From assembly GCA_026998145.1 (NCBI GenBank), contig JALTRC010000634.1, positions 1 through 16,299 of the forward strand: a stretch of DNA of 16,299 nt, in the 5' to 3' direction. The stretch is from Gammaproteobacteria bacterium (GTDB lineage Bacteria; Pseudomonadota; Gammaproteobacteria; SZUA-229). The position numbers and the translations under genes are program-made. The notes beneath the pieces are model-generated. The model searched no databases and was not told the DNA's origin. It saw only the letters and a program-made list of their open reading frames with translations. This document shows, in pieces, positions 1 to 6,589 of this stretch; the stretch's first letter is position 1; each line of letters starts with the position of its first letter.

Positions 1-1039
1 CCTGCCACAGTTCCAGCAACTGCTGACGCATCTGTAATTTAATATCCGCCAGCTCGGCTTTTTGCCGTAACCAGTCGGCCCGTTTTTTTGCCACCTGTGC
101 TTTTATCTGCGGGTTGTCAAACAGTGGTACCGTTAAATAAAGCCCGGCTCGCCAATCATTATTGCCAGCGGTTTCACGGGAATAATCGGCAATATCCACT
201 TGTGCCGTCAGTTCAGGACGCCCTTCGATGCGCGCCGCCTGCAAACGCCTGGACGCTGCCTGCAAACGCTGTTGAGCCAGCTTGATTTGCGGATTAGAGC
301 CTTGCATACGTTTAATCAGCTCATCGTATTCAGCGATTTTATTTTTGCGAACATTAAGTACCGGGCGCAATAATTTGGAAGATAACTGATCCGGTCGATT
401 CAGTTCTTCTGCCAGCAATGCCCGTGTTCGACGCAGCTGAATTTCTGCCTGATAACGACTCATGCGCACTTTCTGGTAATCTGCCTCGGCGCGTAATAGC
501 TCCACATCGGAACGCAATGCCAGCTCATGCTGATCGCGAATACGATCATAAGTTACATAAGCGGTTGCCATGGCTTCATCCTGCCAGGCAAATTTCAGAT
601 CCGATAAAATGACATCGAAATAACGCCGGGCAATATCAATTTTTCGTCGCTCAATTTCCGCCTGACGATTTATCTTAAGGGCTTCCAGCTCGGTTTCTTC
701 TGCTTCCACCTGCTGCCGTGTACGGCCAAAATCATACAGCCTTTTCTGAATACGCAATAACGCACGGTGATCATCGGTTTGCTGATTCAATGCCAGGGGG
801 GACGGCTTACTCCACAGGGCGCGCAGCTCCATTTCAGCATTAAGCCCATAAGCCGATTCGGCCGATTGTTTATGGGCTTCTGATACGGCCTGCTGGGCAT
901 CAATAATCTGTAAGCGGGGATGGCTGGATTCAGCGGCCAGTGACAGGGCATAATCCAATGTCAGCGGCTCCGGCAAAGCAGATTCTTCAGCCCACAGCCG
1001 TGGACTTAGAATGAGTAATACGAGAAACAGAAATCTCAT
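1..1039 (-). CDS. TolC-family outer-membrane efflux protein, partial (C-terminus off the left edge)
   Basis: Outer-membrane channel of the TolC/OEP family, which forms the exit duct of tripartite efflux pumps or type I secretion systems. About 346 residues are visible before the window ends, so the C-terminal part is missing. The protein starts MRFLFLVLLILSPRLWA, a signal peptide probably cleaved after LWA. It continues with long amphipathic helices rich in Ala, Glu, Gln and Arg. Around residue 105 is the family-typical stretch RLYDFGRTRQQVEAE. Near residue 307 is the second-repeat stretch GLYLTVPLFDNPQIKAQV, where OEP repeats usually have a beta segment followed by a conserved P-L-F/Y-x-G/N. 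The start codon overlaps the stop of the upstream thioredoxin gene in an ATGA arrangement, so the two are probably translationally coupled. The partner adaptor and pump genes, if present, would lie beyond the left edge. The exact substrate cannot be told. Confidence 0.85.
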   Translation of the reverse strand, partial: MRFLFLVLLILSPRLWAEESALPEPLTLDYALSLAAESSHPRLQIIDAQQAVSEAHKQSAESAYGLNAEMELRALWSKPSPLALNQQTDDHRALLRIQKRLYDFGRTRQQVEAEETELEALKINRQAEIERRKIDIARRYFDVILSDLKFAWQDEAMATAYVTYDRIRDQHELALRSDVELLRAEADYQKVRMSRYQAEIQLRRTRALLAEELNRPDQLSSKLLRPVLNVRKNKIAEYDELIKRMQGSNPQIKLAQQRLQAASRRLQAARIEGRPELTAQVDIADYSRETAGNNDWRAGLYLTVPLFDNPQIKAQVAKKRADWLRQKAELADIKLQMRQQLLELWQ

Positions 1040-1560
1040 CGGGCAGATTTTCTTCGCTCACGTTTATAACGGCTAAAGCGCGTTTTTTTATAGGCACCGG
1101 ATACCACATATTCTCCCAGCCAGAGAAATTCTTCTTTGGAAGACGTGGCACCTGTGTAACGAACAATGCGTTTACCGCTTAAATCAAAAAAGGCAAACAC
1201 CGGCGTTGCCCGAACCCGATGCTGTTTAAAGGCAAAGTCTTTCTGTGTTGTAACATTGCCCTGAAAATCCGTTATTTCCACATCTCCTTCTATGTCTACC
1301 GGGAATATCAGAAAGTGTTTTCTGAAATAATCTATTACATCCGGCTGATTTAAAATGGTGGTTTTCATGCGATGGCAAAAAGGGCATTCATCCAGTTCAA
1401 AAAACAGTAAGATGCCTTTTTTACCTTCTTCTTTGGCAAGCTCTAACTCTTCCTGAAAGTCCCCCATGGACTGATCAAAAAAATCATCGGCGCTTAAGGC
1501 ATAAGAAAAAACAGAATAAAAAAATAGACTGATGAAAAAAAAGAATTTAACGAGCTTCAT
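1036..1560 (-). CDS. Periplasmic thioredoxin-fold protein (SoxW-like), CPFC active site
   Basis: A 174-aa exported thiol-disulfide protein. Residues 1-22 form a hydrophobic signal peptide (many Phe/Leu, then YALS-A). The thioredoxin fold follows: a beta strand ILLFFELDE, then the active site C59-P-F-C62, and the cis-proline motif RATP120 before VFAFFD. The motif and layout resemble SoxW-type and other periplasmic thioredoxins that act as reductants of partner proteins. A SoxW role in sulfur oxidation is only a family analogy, since no sox genes are in the window. The C-terminus ends in a strongly basic tail from about residue 158 (many Lys/Arg), which is unusual and may bind membrane or acidic partners. 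It overlaps the upstream small gene by 14 bp and the downstream TolC-like gene by 4 bp, so the three look like one coupled operon. There is no DsbD-like membrane partner nearby. Confidence 0.8.
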   Translation of the reverse strand: MKLVKFFFFISLFFYSVFSYALSADDFFDQSMGDFQEELELAKEEGKKGILLFFELDECPFCHRMKTTILNQPDVIDYFRKHFLIFPVDIEGDVEITDFQGNVTTQKDFAFKQHRVRATPVFAFFDLSGKRIVRYTGATSSKEEFLWLGEYVVSGAYKKTRFSRYKRERRKSAR

Positions 1561-1732
1561 TTTTTAACTTCCCACATCGCTGGCATCTGGAAACGGTGAC
1601 CAGACGCCCCTGTTTAACATCAAACTGTTGTTCGGTAACCAGCTGCCATTTATGAAAACCGCGACGACACAAGGTATTACCCTTATGTTTTTGCGCGGTC
1701 TTTTTTTTAGCAAATGGTACAACCTCACCCAT
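1547..1732 (-). CDS. Small putative zinc-ribbon protein (61 aa)
   Basis: A 61-aa basic protein with four potential zinc ligands: C22 and H27 in LCRRGFHKW, and C50 and C53 in SRCQRCGK. The C-x4-H-K-W then C-x2-C layout is seen in several small zinc-binding families, including phage-type DUF1660 proteins, so a metal-binding fold is likely, but the function is unknown. No signal peptide is present, so it is probably cytoplasmic. The start is supported by an AGAAGG ribosome-binding site 7 bases upstream. Its end overlaps the start of the thioredoxin gene by 14 bp, which suggests coupled translation and a shared job. A competing reading frame at 1564-1752 lacks such a site and has no recognisable motif. 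It could act as a redox-sensitive or metal-sensing accessory of the thioredoxin, but that is inference. Confidence 0.7.
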   Translation of the reverse strand: MGEVVPFAKKKTAQKHKGNTLCRRGFHKWQLVTEQQFDVKQGRLVTVSRCQRCGKLKNEAR

Positions 1733-1950
1733 AGTTTGACCTTCTTAACCACGATATGCTGAAAGTATTTTTTTATACGACTATTTTGCCGTTTTATTTT
1801 TAGTAAACAAACGTTATGTTGTTATTCCAATATTAAGTGGAAATCCTGAAAAGCAAATAGCTGGATTCCCGCCTGCGCGGGAATGACAGCATCACTTTTA
1901 CATATATCCCGTGTATTGGTATTTTCTTTATACTTTAGTTTTTTTCTTAA
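1733..1950. other. Intergenic spacer between hisD and the zinc-ribbon/thioredoxin operon
   Basis: This 218-bp AT-rich spacer separates the end of the mla-murA-hisGD block from the small operon on the same strand. It holds the dRS3-like palindrome at 1865-1884 and a weaker 5-bp palindrome (TTCCA at 1825-1829, TGGAA at 1838-1842). The small operon most likely has its own promoter here, because the gap is long compared with the near-zero gaps elsewhere. I could not find a convincing -35/-10 pair. No T-tract follows the palindrome on the transcribed strand, so it is not a classical terminator. Confidence 0.5.
1865..1884. repeat. dRS3-like 20-bp palindromic repeat unit
   Basis: Perfect 8-bp arms, ATTCCCGC at 1865-1872 and GCGGGAAT at 1877-1884, flank the 4-base loop CTGC. 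This matches the consensus of the neisserial dRS3 repeat (ATTCCC, eight spacer bases, GGGAAT), and similar units are dispersed in many proteobacterial genomes. A second pair of arms (GCTG at 1860-1863, CAGC at 1887-1890) extends the stem across a small internal bulge. As RNA it would form a strong GC hairpin in either orientation, and it sits between two same-strand transcription units. Such units are also known insertion targets for some IS elements and filamentous phage, but no IS is present here. Genome-wide copy number is unknown from this window. Confidence 0.75.
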
Positions 1951-3249
1951 CTATTTCTTCATGCGATATTCTGCCGAACGGGCATGGGCTGTCAAGCCTT
2001 CTCCGTGGGCCAGCACCGAAGCGGTTTTTGCCAGCTCGGCAGCGCCATCGGCGGAGCAGTAAATCAGGCTGGAGCGCTTCTGAAAATCATACACCCCCAG
2101 CGGTGATGAAAAACGTGCCGTGCGGGATGTGGGCAGTACATGATTCGGCCCGGCGCAGTAATCCCCCAGTGCTTCGGCCGTATAACTGCCCATAAAAATG
2201 GCACCCGCATGGCGAATCTGTCCAGCACGTTCCTGGGCATCTTCAATGGATAATTCCAGATGTTCCGGCGCAATATAATTGGCGATGGCAATGGCATCAT
2301 CCATATCCTGGGCAGTGATTAAAATCCCCCGGCCTTCCAGTGACTTTTTAATAATGTCGTCTCTGGGCATGTCTTTAATCTGTTTTTCAATACTGGCTTT
2401 CACCTGATCCACATATGCCTGATCCGGGCAGACTAAAATCGACTGGGCATCTTCGTCATGCTCGGCCTGAGAAAACAGATCCATGGCAATCCAGTCCGCA
2501 TCGGTGGAGCCATCACAGACCACGCAAATTTCCGATGGCCCGGCAATCATATCTATACCCACTGCGCCAAATACCATGCGCTTGGCGGTGGCCACATAAA
2601 TATTGCCGGGGCCGACAATTTTATCCACCTGGGGCACAGTTTCCGTGCCATAGGCCAGTGCTGCTACCGCCTGTGCGCCGCCAATGGCGAAAACTTTATC
2701 CACATCAGAAATCGCCGCCGCAGCCAGCACCAGATCATTGATCTCACCATCCGGCGTAGGTACCACCATAATCAGTTCCGGCACCCCGGCCACCTTGGCG
2801 GGAATGGCATTCATTAATACAGAGGATGGATAAGCGGCCTTGCCACCGGGTACATATAATCCCACCCGATCCATGGGCGATACCTGCTGACCCAGCACCG
2901 TGCCATCAGCCTCGGTGTACTGCCAGGATTCCAGCTTCTGGTGCTGAGCATAATCCCGCACCCGCTGGGCGGCCTTTTCCAGGGCTTCACGCTGCTCAGC
3001 AGGGATTTTATGCAGGGATGCCTGCAACTGTTCGGCAGAGATTTCCAGCTCAGCCATGGTCTTTGCCTGCATGCGATCAAACTGGTTGGTGTAATCCACG
3101 ACCGCCGCATCACCCCGCTGGCGCACCTGTTTGATGACATCATTAACGACATTAAATACCTGATCATCGGATACGGATTCCCAGGCCAGCGCCGCATCCA
3201 GTTGCGACCAGAAATCTTTGTCCTGTGTATTGAGCTGTTTAATATTCAT
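1951..3249 (-). CDS. hisD: Histidinol dehydrogenase
   Basis: Catalyses the last two steps of histidine synthesis, oxidising L-histidinol through histidinal to L-histidine with two NAD+, in the cytoplasm with bound zinc. The 432-aa length is normal for the family. Recognisable motifs include GPGNIYVATAKRMVFG, the zinc-ligand stretch FSQAEHDED, the catalytic Glu-His in IAPEHLELS, and the C-terminal zinc-ligand stretches DYCAGPNHVLP and HGEGLTAHARS. The start ATG lies only 2 bases after the hisG stop with no clear ribosome-binding site, so translation is probably coupled. The gene closes the mla-murA-hisG-hisD block. hisC, which often follows in related genomes, is absent here and the next gene is unrelated. 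Confidence 0.97.
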   Translation of the reverse strand: MNIKQLNTQDKDFWSQLDAALAWESVSDDQVFNVVNDVIKQVRQRGDAAVVDYTNQFDRMQAKTMAELEISAEQLQASLHKIPAEQREALEKAAQRVRDYAQHQKLESWQYTEADGTVLGQQVSPMDRVGLYVPGGKAAYPSSVLMNAIPAKVAGVPELIMVVPTPDGEINDLVLAAAAISDVDKVFAIGGAQAVAALAYGTETVPQVDKIVGPGNIYVATAKRMVFGAVGIDMIAGPSEICVVCDGSTDADWIAMDLFSQAEHDEDAQSILVCPDQAYVDQVKASIEKQIKDMPRDDIIKKSLEGRGILITAQDMDDAIAIANYIAPEHLELSIEDAQERAGQIRHAGAIFMGSYTAEALGDYCAGPNHVLPTSRTARFSSPLGVYDFQKRSSLIYCSADGAAELAKTASVLAHGEGLTAHARSAEYRMKK

Positions 3250-3251
3250 GG

Positions 3252-3881
3252 CTATTTTACCGCTGCGCGCATTTGATCGACGATGCTCTGGATACGATCA
3301 TGCTTCATTTTTAAAGAGGCTTTATTCACAATCAGGCGGGACGATACATCGGCAATATGGTCGATGGGCTTGAGGCCATTGGCCTTTAAGGTATTGCCCG
3401 TATCCACCACGTCCACAATCAAATCCGACAGTCCCACAATCGGCCCCAGCTCCATGGAGCCATAGAGTTTAATTACTTCCACCTGCTGCCCCTGCTCGGC
3501 AAAATAGCGCCGCGCCACATTGACAAATTTGGTGGCAATGCGTAAACGGCCACTGCCCGGCTGGTAGTCATTTTTACCGGCGGTCATCAGTTTGCAGCGG
3601 GCGATATTCAAATCCACCAGCTCATAAACCCCGTCGCCCCCATGCTCCATCAGCACATCCTTGCCGGCCACACCAATATCCGCCGCCCCGTATTGCACAT
3701 AGGTGGGCACATCGGTGGCACGAATAATCACCATTTTTATATCATCATGGTTGGTGCCCAGAATCAGCTTGCGGCTTTTTTCCGGGTCTTCGGTGGGGCG
3801 AATATCCGCCTCCTCCAGCAGTGGCAGGGTTTCTTTGAAAATGCGCCCTTTGGACAGGGCTATGGTAATGGGATGACTCAT
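3252..3881 (-). CDS. hisG: ATP phosphoribosyltransferase, catalytic subunit, short form
   Basis: Performs the first committed step of histidine synthesis, joining ATP and PRPP to give phosphoribosyl-ATP. I start it at MSHPITIALSKGR (position 3881). The frame stays open for 22 more codons upstream into murA, but family proteins begin with this T-I-A-L-S-K-G-R segment. The resulting 209 aa makes it the short form, which lacks the C-terminal regulatory (ACT-like) domain of about 80-100 residues. The PRPP-binding motif is visible as DLIVDVVDTGNTLKANGL near residues 160-177. In known systems short HisG needs HisZ, a histidyl-tRNA-synthetase-like subunit, for activity and feedback control. HisZ is not in this window and is expected elsewhere, often near purA. 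It follows murA after 13 bases and precedes hisD by 2. Confidence 0.95.
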   Translation of the reverse strand: MSHPITIALSKGRIFKETLPLLEEADIRPTEDPEKSRKLILGTNHDDIKMVIIRATDVPTYVQYGAADIGVAGKDVLMEHGGDGVYELVDLNIARCKLMTAGKNDYQPGSGRLRIATKFVNVARRYFAEQGQQVEVIKLYGSMELGPIVGLSDLIVDVVDTGNTLKANGLKPIDHIADVSSRLIVNKASLKMKHDRIQSIVDQMRAAVK

Positions 3882-3894
3882 AATCGTTTCTTGT

Positions 3895-5154
3895 TTAATC
3901 CGGTACCCGGCGAATCTTCGCGCCCAGTAACTGTAATTTTTCTTCAATCAGCTCATAACCACGGTCGATGTGGTAGATACGCTTCACTTCGGTTTCACCT
4001 TCGGCCACCAGCCCCATTAAAATCAGGCTGGCAGAGGCACGCAGGTCAGTGGCCATAATCGGCGCGGCGGAGACTTTTTCCACCCCTCGCACTATGGCCG
4101 TATTGCCCTGCACTTCAATATCCGCGCCCATGCGACGCATTTCCTGCACGTGCATAAAGCGATTTTCAAATACGGTTTCTACCACCGTGCCCGTGCCTTC
4201 GGCAATCGCATTAAGAGCGCAGAACTGGGCCTGCATATCCGTTGGAAAGGCCGGATAGGGCGCTGTGCGCACGCTAACCGCTTTGGGCCGCCTGCCTTTC
4301 ATATCCAGCTCAATCCAGTCATCACCGGTGGTGATTTCGGCACCCGACTCCCGCAGCTTGTCCAGCACCGCATCCAGCAGTGTGGGGTCCGTATCTTTAA
4401 GCTTGACCCTGCCGCCGGTAATCGCCGCCGCCACCAGAAAAGTACCGGTTTCGATACGATCCGGCACCACTTTATAGCGTACGCCCTGGAGTGATTCAAC
4501 GCCTTCGATGGTAATGGTATCCGTACCGGCACCACTGATTTTAGCGCCCATGGCATTGAGGAAATTGGCCAGATCAATCACTTCCGGCTCTCTGGCCGCA
4601 TTTTCCAGAACCGTGGTGCCATCGGCCAGGCTGGCCGCCATCATCAGGTTTTCCGTACCGGTAACGGTTACCATATCCATGACAATACGGGCGCCCTTTA
4701 AACGCTCGGCACTGGCATAGATATAACCGTTTTTTACTTCGATATCCGCGCCCATATCCTGCAGGCCCTTGATATGAATATTCACCGGCCGGGAACCAAT
4801 GGCGCAACCACCGGGCAGGGACACTTCCGCCTTGCCATAGCGAGCCAGCAGCGGCCCCAGCACCAGAATGGAGGAGCGCATAGTGCTTACCAGATCATAG
4901 GGGGCGACCTGTGAGCTAATCGTCGAAGTATCCACTTCAACGCTCAGTTTTTCGCCAATAATAACGGTTACGCCCATACTCCCCAGCAGGGATACGGTGG
5001 TGGTGACATCCTGTAGATGGGGCACATTTTCAACCACCGCCTGGCCTTCCGCCAGCAAAGTTGCAGCAAGAATGGGCAGCACGGCATTTTTTGCACCAGA
5101 GATTCGAATCTCGCCCTGCAGGCTTGCACCACCCTGGATTAATAACTTATTCAT
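3895..5154 (-). CDS. murA: UDP-N-acetylglucosamine 1-carboxyvinyltransferase
   Basis: First committed enzyme of peptidoglycan synthesis: transfers enolpyruvate from PEP to UDP-GlcNAc in the cytoplasm. Its 419 aa matches E. coli MurA. Seen in the sequence: the N-terminal GGASLQGEIRISGAKNA with the conserved K22-N23 pair, and the active-site loop LPGGCAIGSRPVNIH with C117, the cysteine that fosfomycin alkylates in sensitive enzymes. The substrate-binding stretch TAPYPAFPTDMQAQF carries the conserved Asp, and the C-terminal end is DRGYELIEEKLQLLGAKI. It lies 38 bases after mlaB, which keeps the mla-murA linkage of E. coli, but the small bolA-like gene (ibaG) usually found between them is missing. 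No clear ribosome-binding site precedes the ATG. An 11-bp palindrome (AACAG-T-CTGTT, 5160-5170) sits there instead. Confidence 0.97.
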   Translation of the reverse strand: MNKLLIQGGASLQGEIRISGAKNAVLPILAATLLAEGQAVVENVPHLQDVTTTVSLLGSMGVTVIIGEKLSVEVDTSTISSQVAPYDLVSTMRSSILVLGPLLARYGKAEVSLPGGCAIGSRPVNIHIKGLQDMGADIEVKNGYIYASAERLKGARIVMDMVTVTGTENLMMAASLADGTTVLENAAREPEVIDLANFLNAMGAKISGAGTDTITIEGVESLQGVRYKVVPDRIETGTFLVAAAITGGRVKLKDTDPTLLDAVLDKLRESGAEITTGDDWIELDMKGRRPKAVSVRTAPYPAFPTDMQAQFCALNAIAEGTGTVVETVFENRFMHVQEMRRMGADIEVQGNTAIVRGVEKVSAAPIMATDLRASASLILMGLVAEGETEVKRIYHIDRGYELIEEKLQLLGAKIRRVPD

Positions 5155-5192
5155 GTAAAAACAGTCTGTTACAGCGGCCAGTCAAATGACAG

Positions 5193-5483
5193 CTAGGCTA
5201 GGGGCAGTTGCTCATCAATGCCGTAAGCACGGGCAATAACCAGCAATTGTTCAGGGACGTTATGATACTTGATTTGACGGGCCTTTTGCTTGGCAATTTT
5301 CATCCACTCCAATAAAAAAGCCAGCCCGGCACTATTACTGTGGACAACACCGGATAGATCCACATGAATATCACCACTGGCGGGCCAGCTACGGGTATCC
5401 GCCGCCAGCTTCTGGGAAGCATCGAAATCCAGATCACCGGCAATCTGAATCATGCCATCAGAGGTTTGAATCTGTGCACTCAT
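5193..5483 (-). CDS. mlaB: STAS-domain subunit of the Mla phospholipid transporter
   Basis: A 96-aa cytoplasmic STAS-domain protein that binds the ATPase MlaF and is needed for assembly and activity of the MlaFEDB complex. The STAS pattern is visible as IHVDLSGVVHSNSAGLAFLLEWMKIA. S51 takes the place of the Thr that is important in E. coli MlaB (Thr52). The remaining sequence is short and weakly conserved, which is usual for MlaB, so the call leans partly on its place at the end of the mla block. The start overlaps the mlaC stop by 4 bp (ATGA), so the two are coupled. A 38-bp gap then leads to murA. Confidence 0.88.
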   Translation of the reverse strand: MSAQIQTSDGMIQIAGDLDFDASQKLAADTRSWPASGDIHVDLSGVVHSNSAGLAFLLEWMKIAKQKARQIKYHNVPEQLLVIARAYGIDEQLPLA

Positions 5484-6106
5484 GAAGCTTTCTTTAAGGC
5501 CGCATCTTTTTTGGCCTGTAATTTTTCAATCAGCCCGTCCATGCCCAGATTGCGTACATCCGCCGCAAAAGTATTGCGATAATTGGTCACCAGACTGATG
5601 CCATCGATTTTAATATCATAAACCTTCCACTCATCATTCTTGATGCGCAGACGGTAATCAATGGGAATGGCCGGGCCATTGCTCTGGTTGATGCGGGTTT
5701 TAACGGTTACGGTGATTTTGCCTTTTGCCGGCGGGCGATAAGGCAGAAACTCGATTTGCTGGCCGGTGTATTCAGTGAGCGCCTTACTGTATGTGCGCAC
5801 CAGCATATTTTTAAAGGCTTCAACAAATCTTTGCCGCTGCTCTTTACTGGCTTTGCGCCAGTTTTTGCCCAGCGCCAGCTTGCTCATGGCCACAAAGTCC
5901 AGATGGGGCAGAATAATCTCATTAATCAGGGTGAGAATTTTTTCCGGCTGCTTTTCATAAAGCGCCTTATTGTCTTCCAGGGTTTTCAGTACCTTTTCCG
6001 AGGTGTGTTTAATCAGCTCGTCCGGCCCCATAACCGCAGCCTGAGCCGTGCTTGCCAGCAACAGATAAACGGCCAGCAAACCGTATTGTAAAAATGTTTT
6101 TAACAT
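5480..6106 (-). CDS. mlaC: Periplasmic phospholipid-binding protein MlaC
   Basis: Soluble periplasmic shuttle that carries phospholipids between the outer-membrane MlaA/porin complex and the inner-membrane MlaFEDB complex. The 208-aa protein begins with a signal peptide (hydrophobic stretch, then LASTAQA-AVMGP, cleavage near residue 23). The mature part has the family pattern: ILPHLDFVAMSKLALGKNWRKAS, then QRQRFVEAFKNMLVRTYSKAL, and WKVYDIKIDGISLVTNYRNTF near the C-terminus. Length agrees with E. coli MlaC (211 aa). An AGGAGAG ribosome-binding site precedes the ATG. MlaA, its outer-membrane partner, is not encoded in the window and must be elsewhere, as in E. coli. Confidence 0.95.
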   Translation of the reverse strand: MLKTFLQYGLLAVYLLLASTAQAAVMGPDELIKHTSEKVLKTLEDNKALYEKQPEKILTLINEIILPHLDFVAMSKLALGKNWRKASKEQRQRFVEAFKNMLVRTYSKALTEYTGQQIEFLPYRPPAKGKITVTVKTRINQSNGPAIPIDYRLRIKNDEWKVYDIKIDGISLVTNYRNTFAADVRNLGMDGLIEKLQAKKDAALKKAS

Positions 6107-6118
6107 AAGGCTCTCCTG

Positions 6119-6580
6119 TTATTTATCCTGTGCCTTGGAATAGAGAAACTGGCCGATCACCTGCTCCAGCACCAGCGCTGACTGGGTCAGCTCAATCATA
6201 TCCCCGGCAGCCAGATTTTCTTCATCGCCCCCCGGTTCCAGCCCCACATACTGTTCACCCAGCAGGCCGGCGGTTAATATACCGGCGGAGGTATCTTTGG
6301 GGAATTTGTATTTAGATTCGATATTCATGGTGACAACCGCTTCAAAACTTTCATTGTTGTAGCTGATATTGGTGACCTTGCCAACGCGTACACCGCCAGC
6401 ACTGACCGGCGAGCGCACTTTCAAACCGCCCACATTATCGAAACGGGCGCGTATTTCATAACCCCCGTCGGTTTCCCCGTAGCTGGTAAAATTGCTCACC
6501 TTCATGGCCAGCATAAACAGGGCGGCCAGAGCACCTGCCACAAACAGTCCCACCAGAATTTCTATATTTCGTGTACTCAT
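6119..6580 (-). CDS. mlaD: MCE-domain substrate-binding subunit MlaD
   Basis: Inner-membrane-anchored MCE protein that forms the hexameric ring through which lipids pass between MlaE and MlaC. The 153-aa protein has one N-terminal transmembrane helix (about residues 7-26, EILVGLFVAGALAALFML). The MCE domain spans about 39-117 and includes YEIRARFDNVGGLKVRSPVSAGGVRVG and the glycine-rich GILTAGLLGEQYVGLEPGG. The C-terminal helix (SALVLEQVIGQFLY) would line the ring pore. It is about 30 residues shorter than E. coli MlaD (183 aa), the difference falling at the C-terminus. An AAAGGT ribosome-binding site lies 6 bases upstream. The gap to mlaC is 12 bases. Confidence 0.96.
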   Translation of the reverse strand: MSTRNIEILVGLFVAGALAALFMLAMKVSNFTSYGETDGGYEIRARFDNVGGLKVRSPVSAGGVRVGKVTNISYNNESFEAVVTMNIESKYKFPKDTSAGILTAGLLGEQYVGLEPGGDEENLAAGDMIELTQSALVLEQVIGQFLYSKAQDK

Positions 6581-6589
6581 AGTTAACCT

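Noticed and set aside
1564..1752. Alternative 62-aa minus-strand frame overlapping the zinc-ribbon gene
   Set aside because: It has no recognisable motif or ribosome-binding site, while the other frame has a paired Cys/His pattern and an AGAAGG site.
1860..1890. dRS3-like hairpin as a Rho-independent terminator of hisD
   Set aside because: The hairpin is GC-rich, but on the transcribed strand it is followed by AATCCAGC rather than a U-tract.
1911..2195. Plus-strand frame opposite the end of hisD
   Set aside because: It lies mostly antisense to hisD, with no family pattern and no ribosome-binding site.
3882..3947. N-terminal extension of HisG (22 residues, from 3947)
   Set aside because: It would overlap murA, and family members begin at the ITIALSKGR segment.
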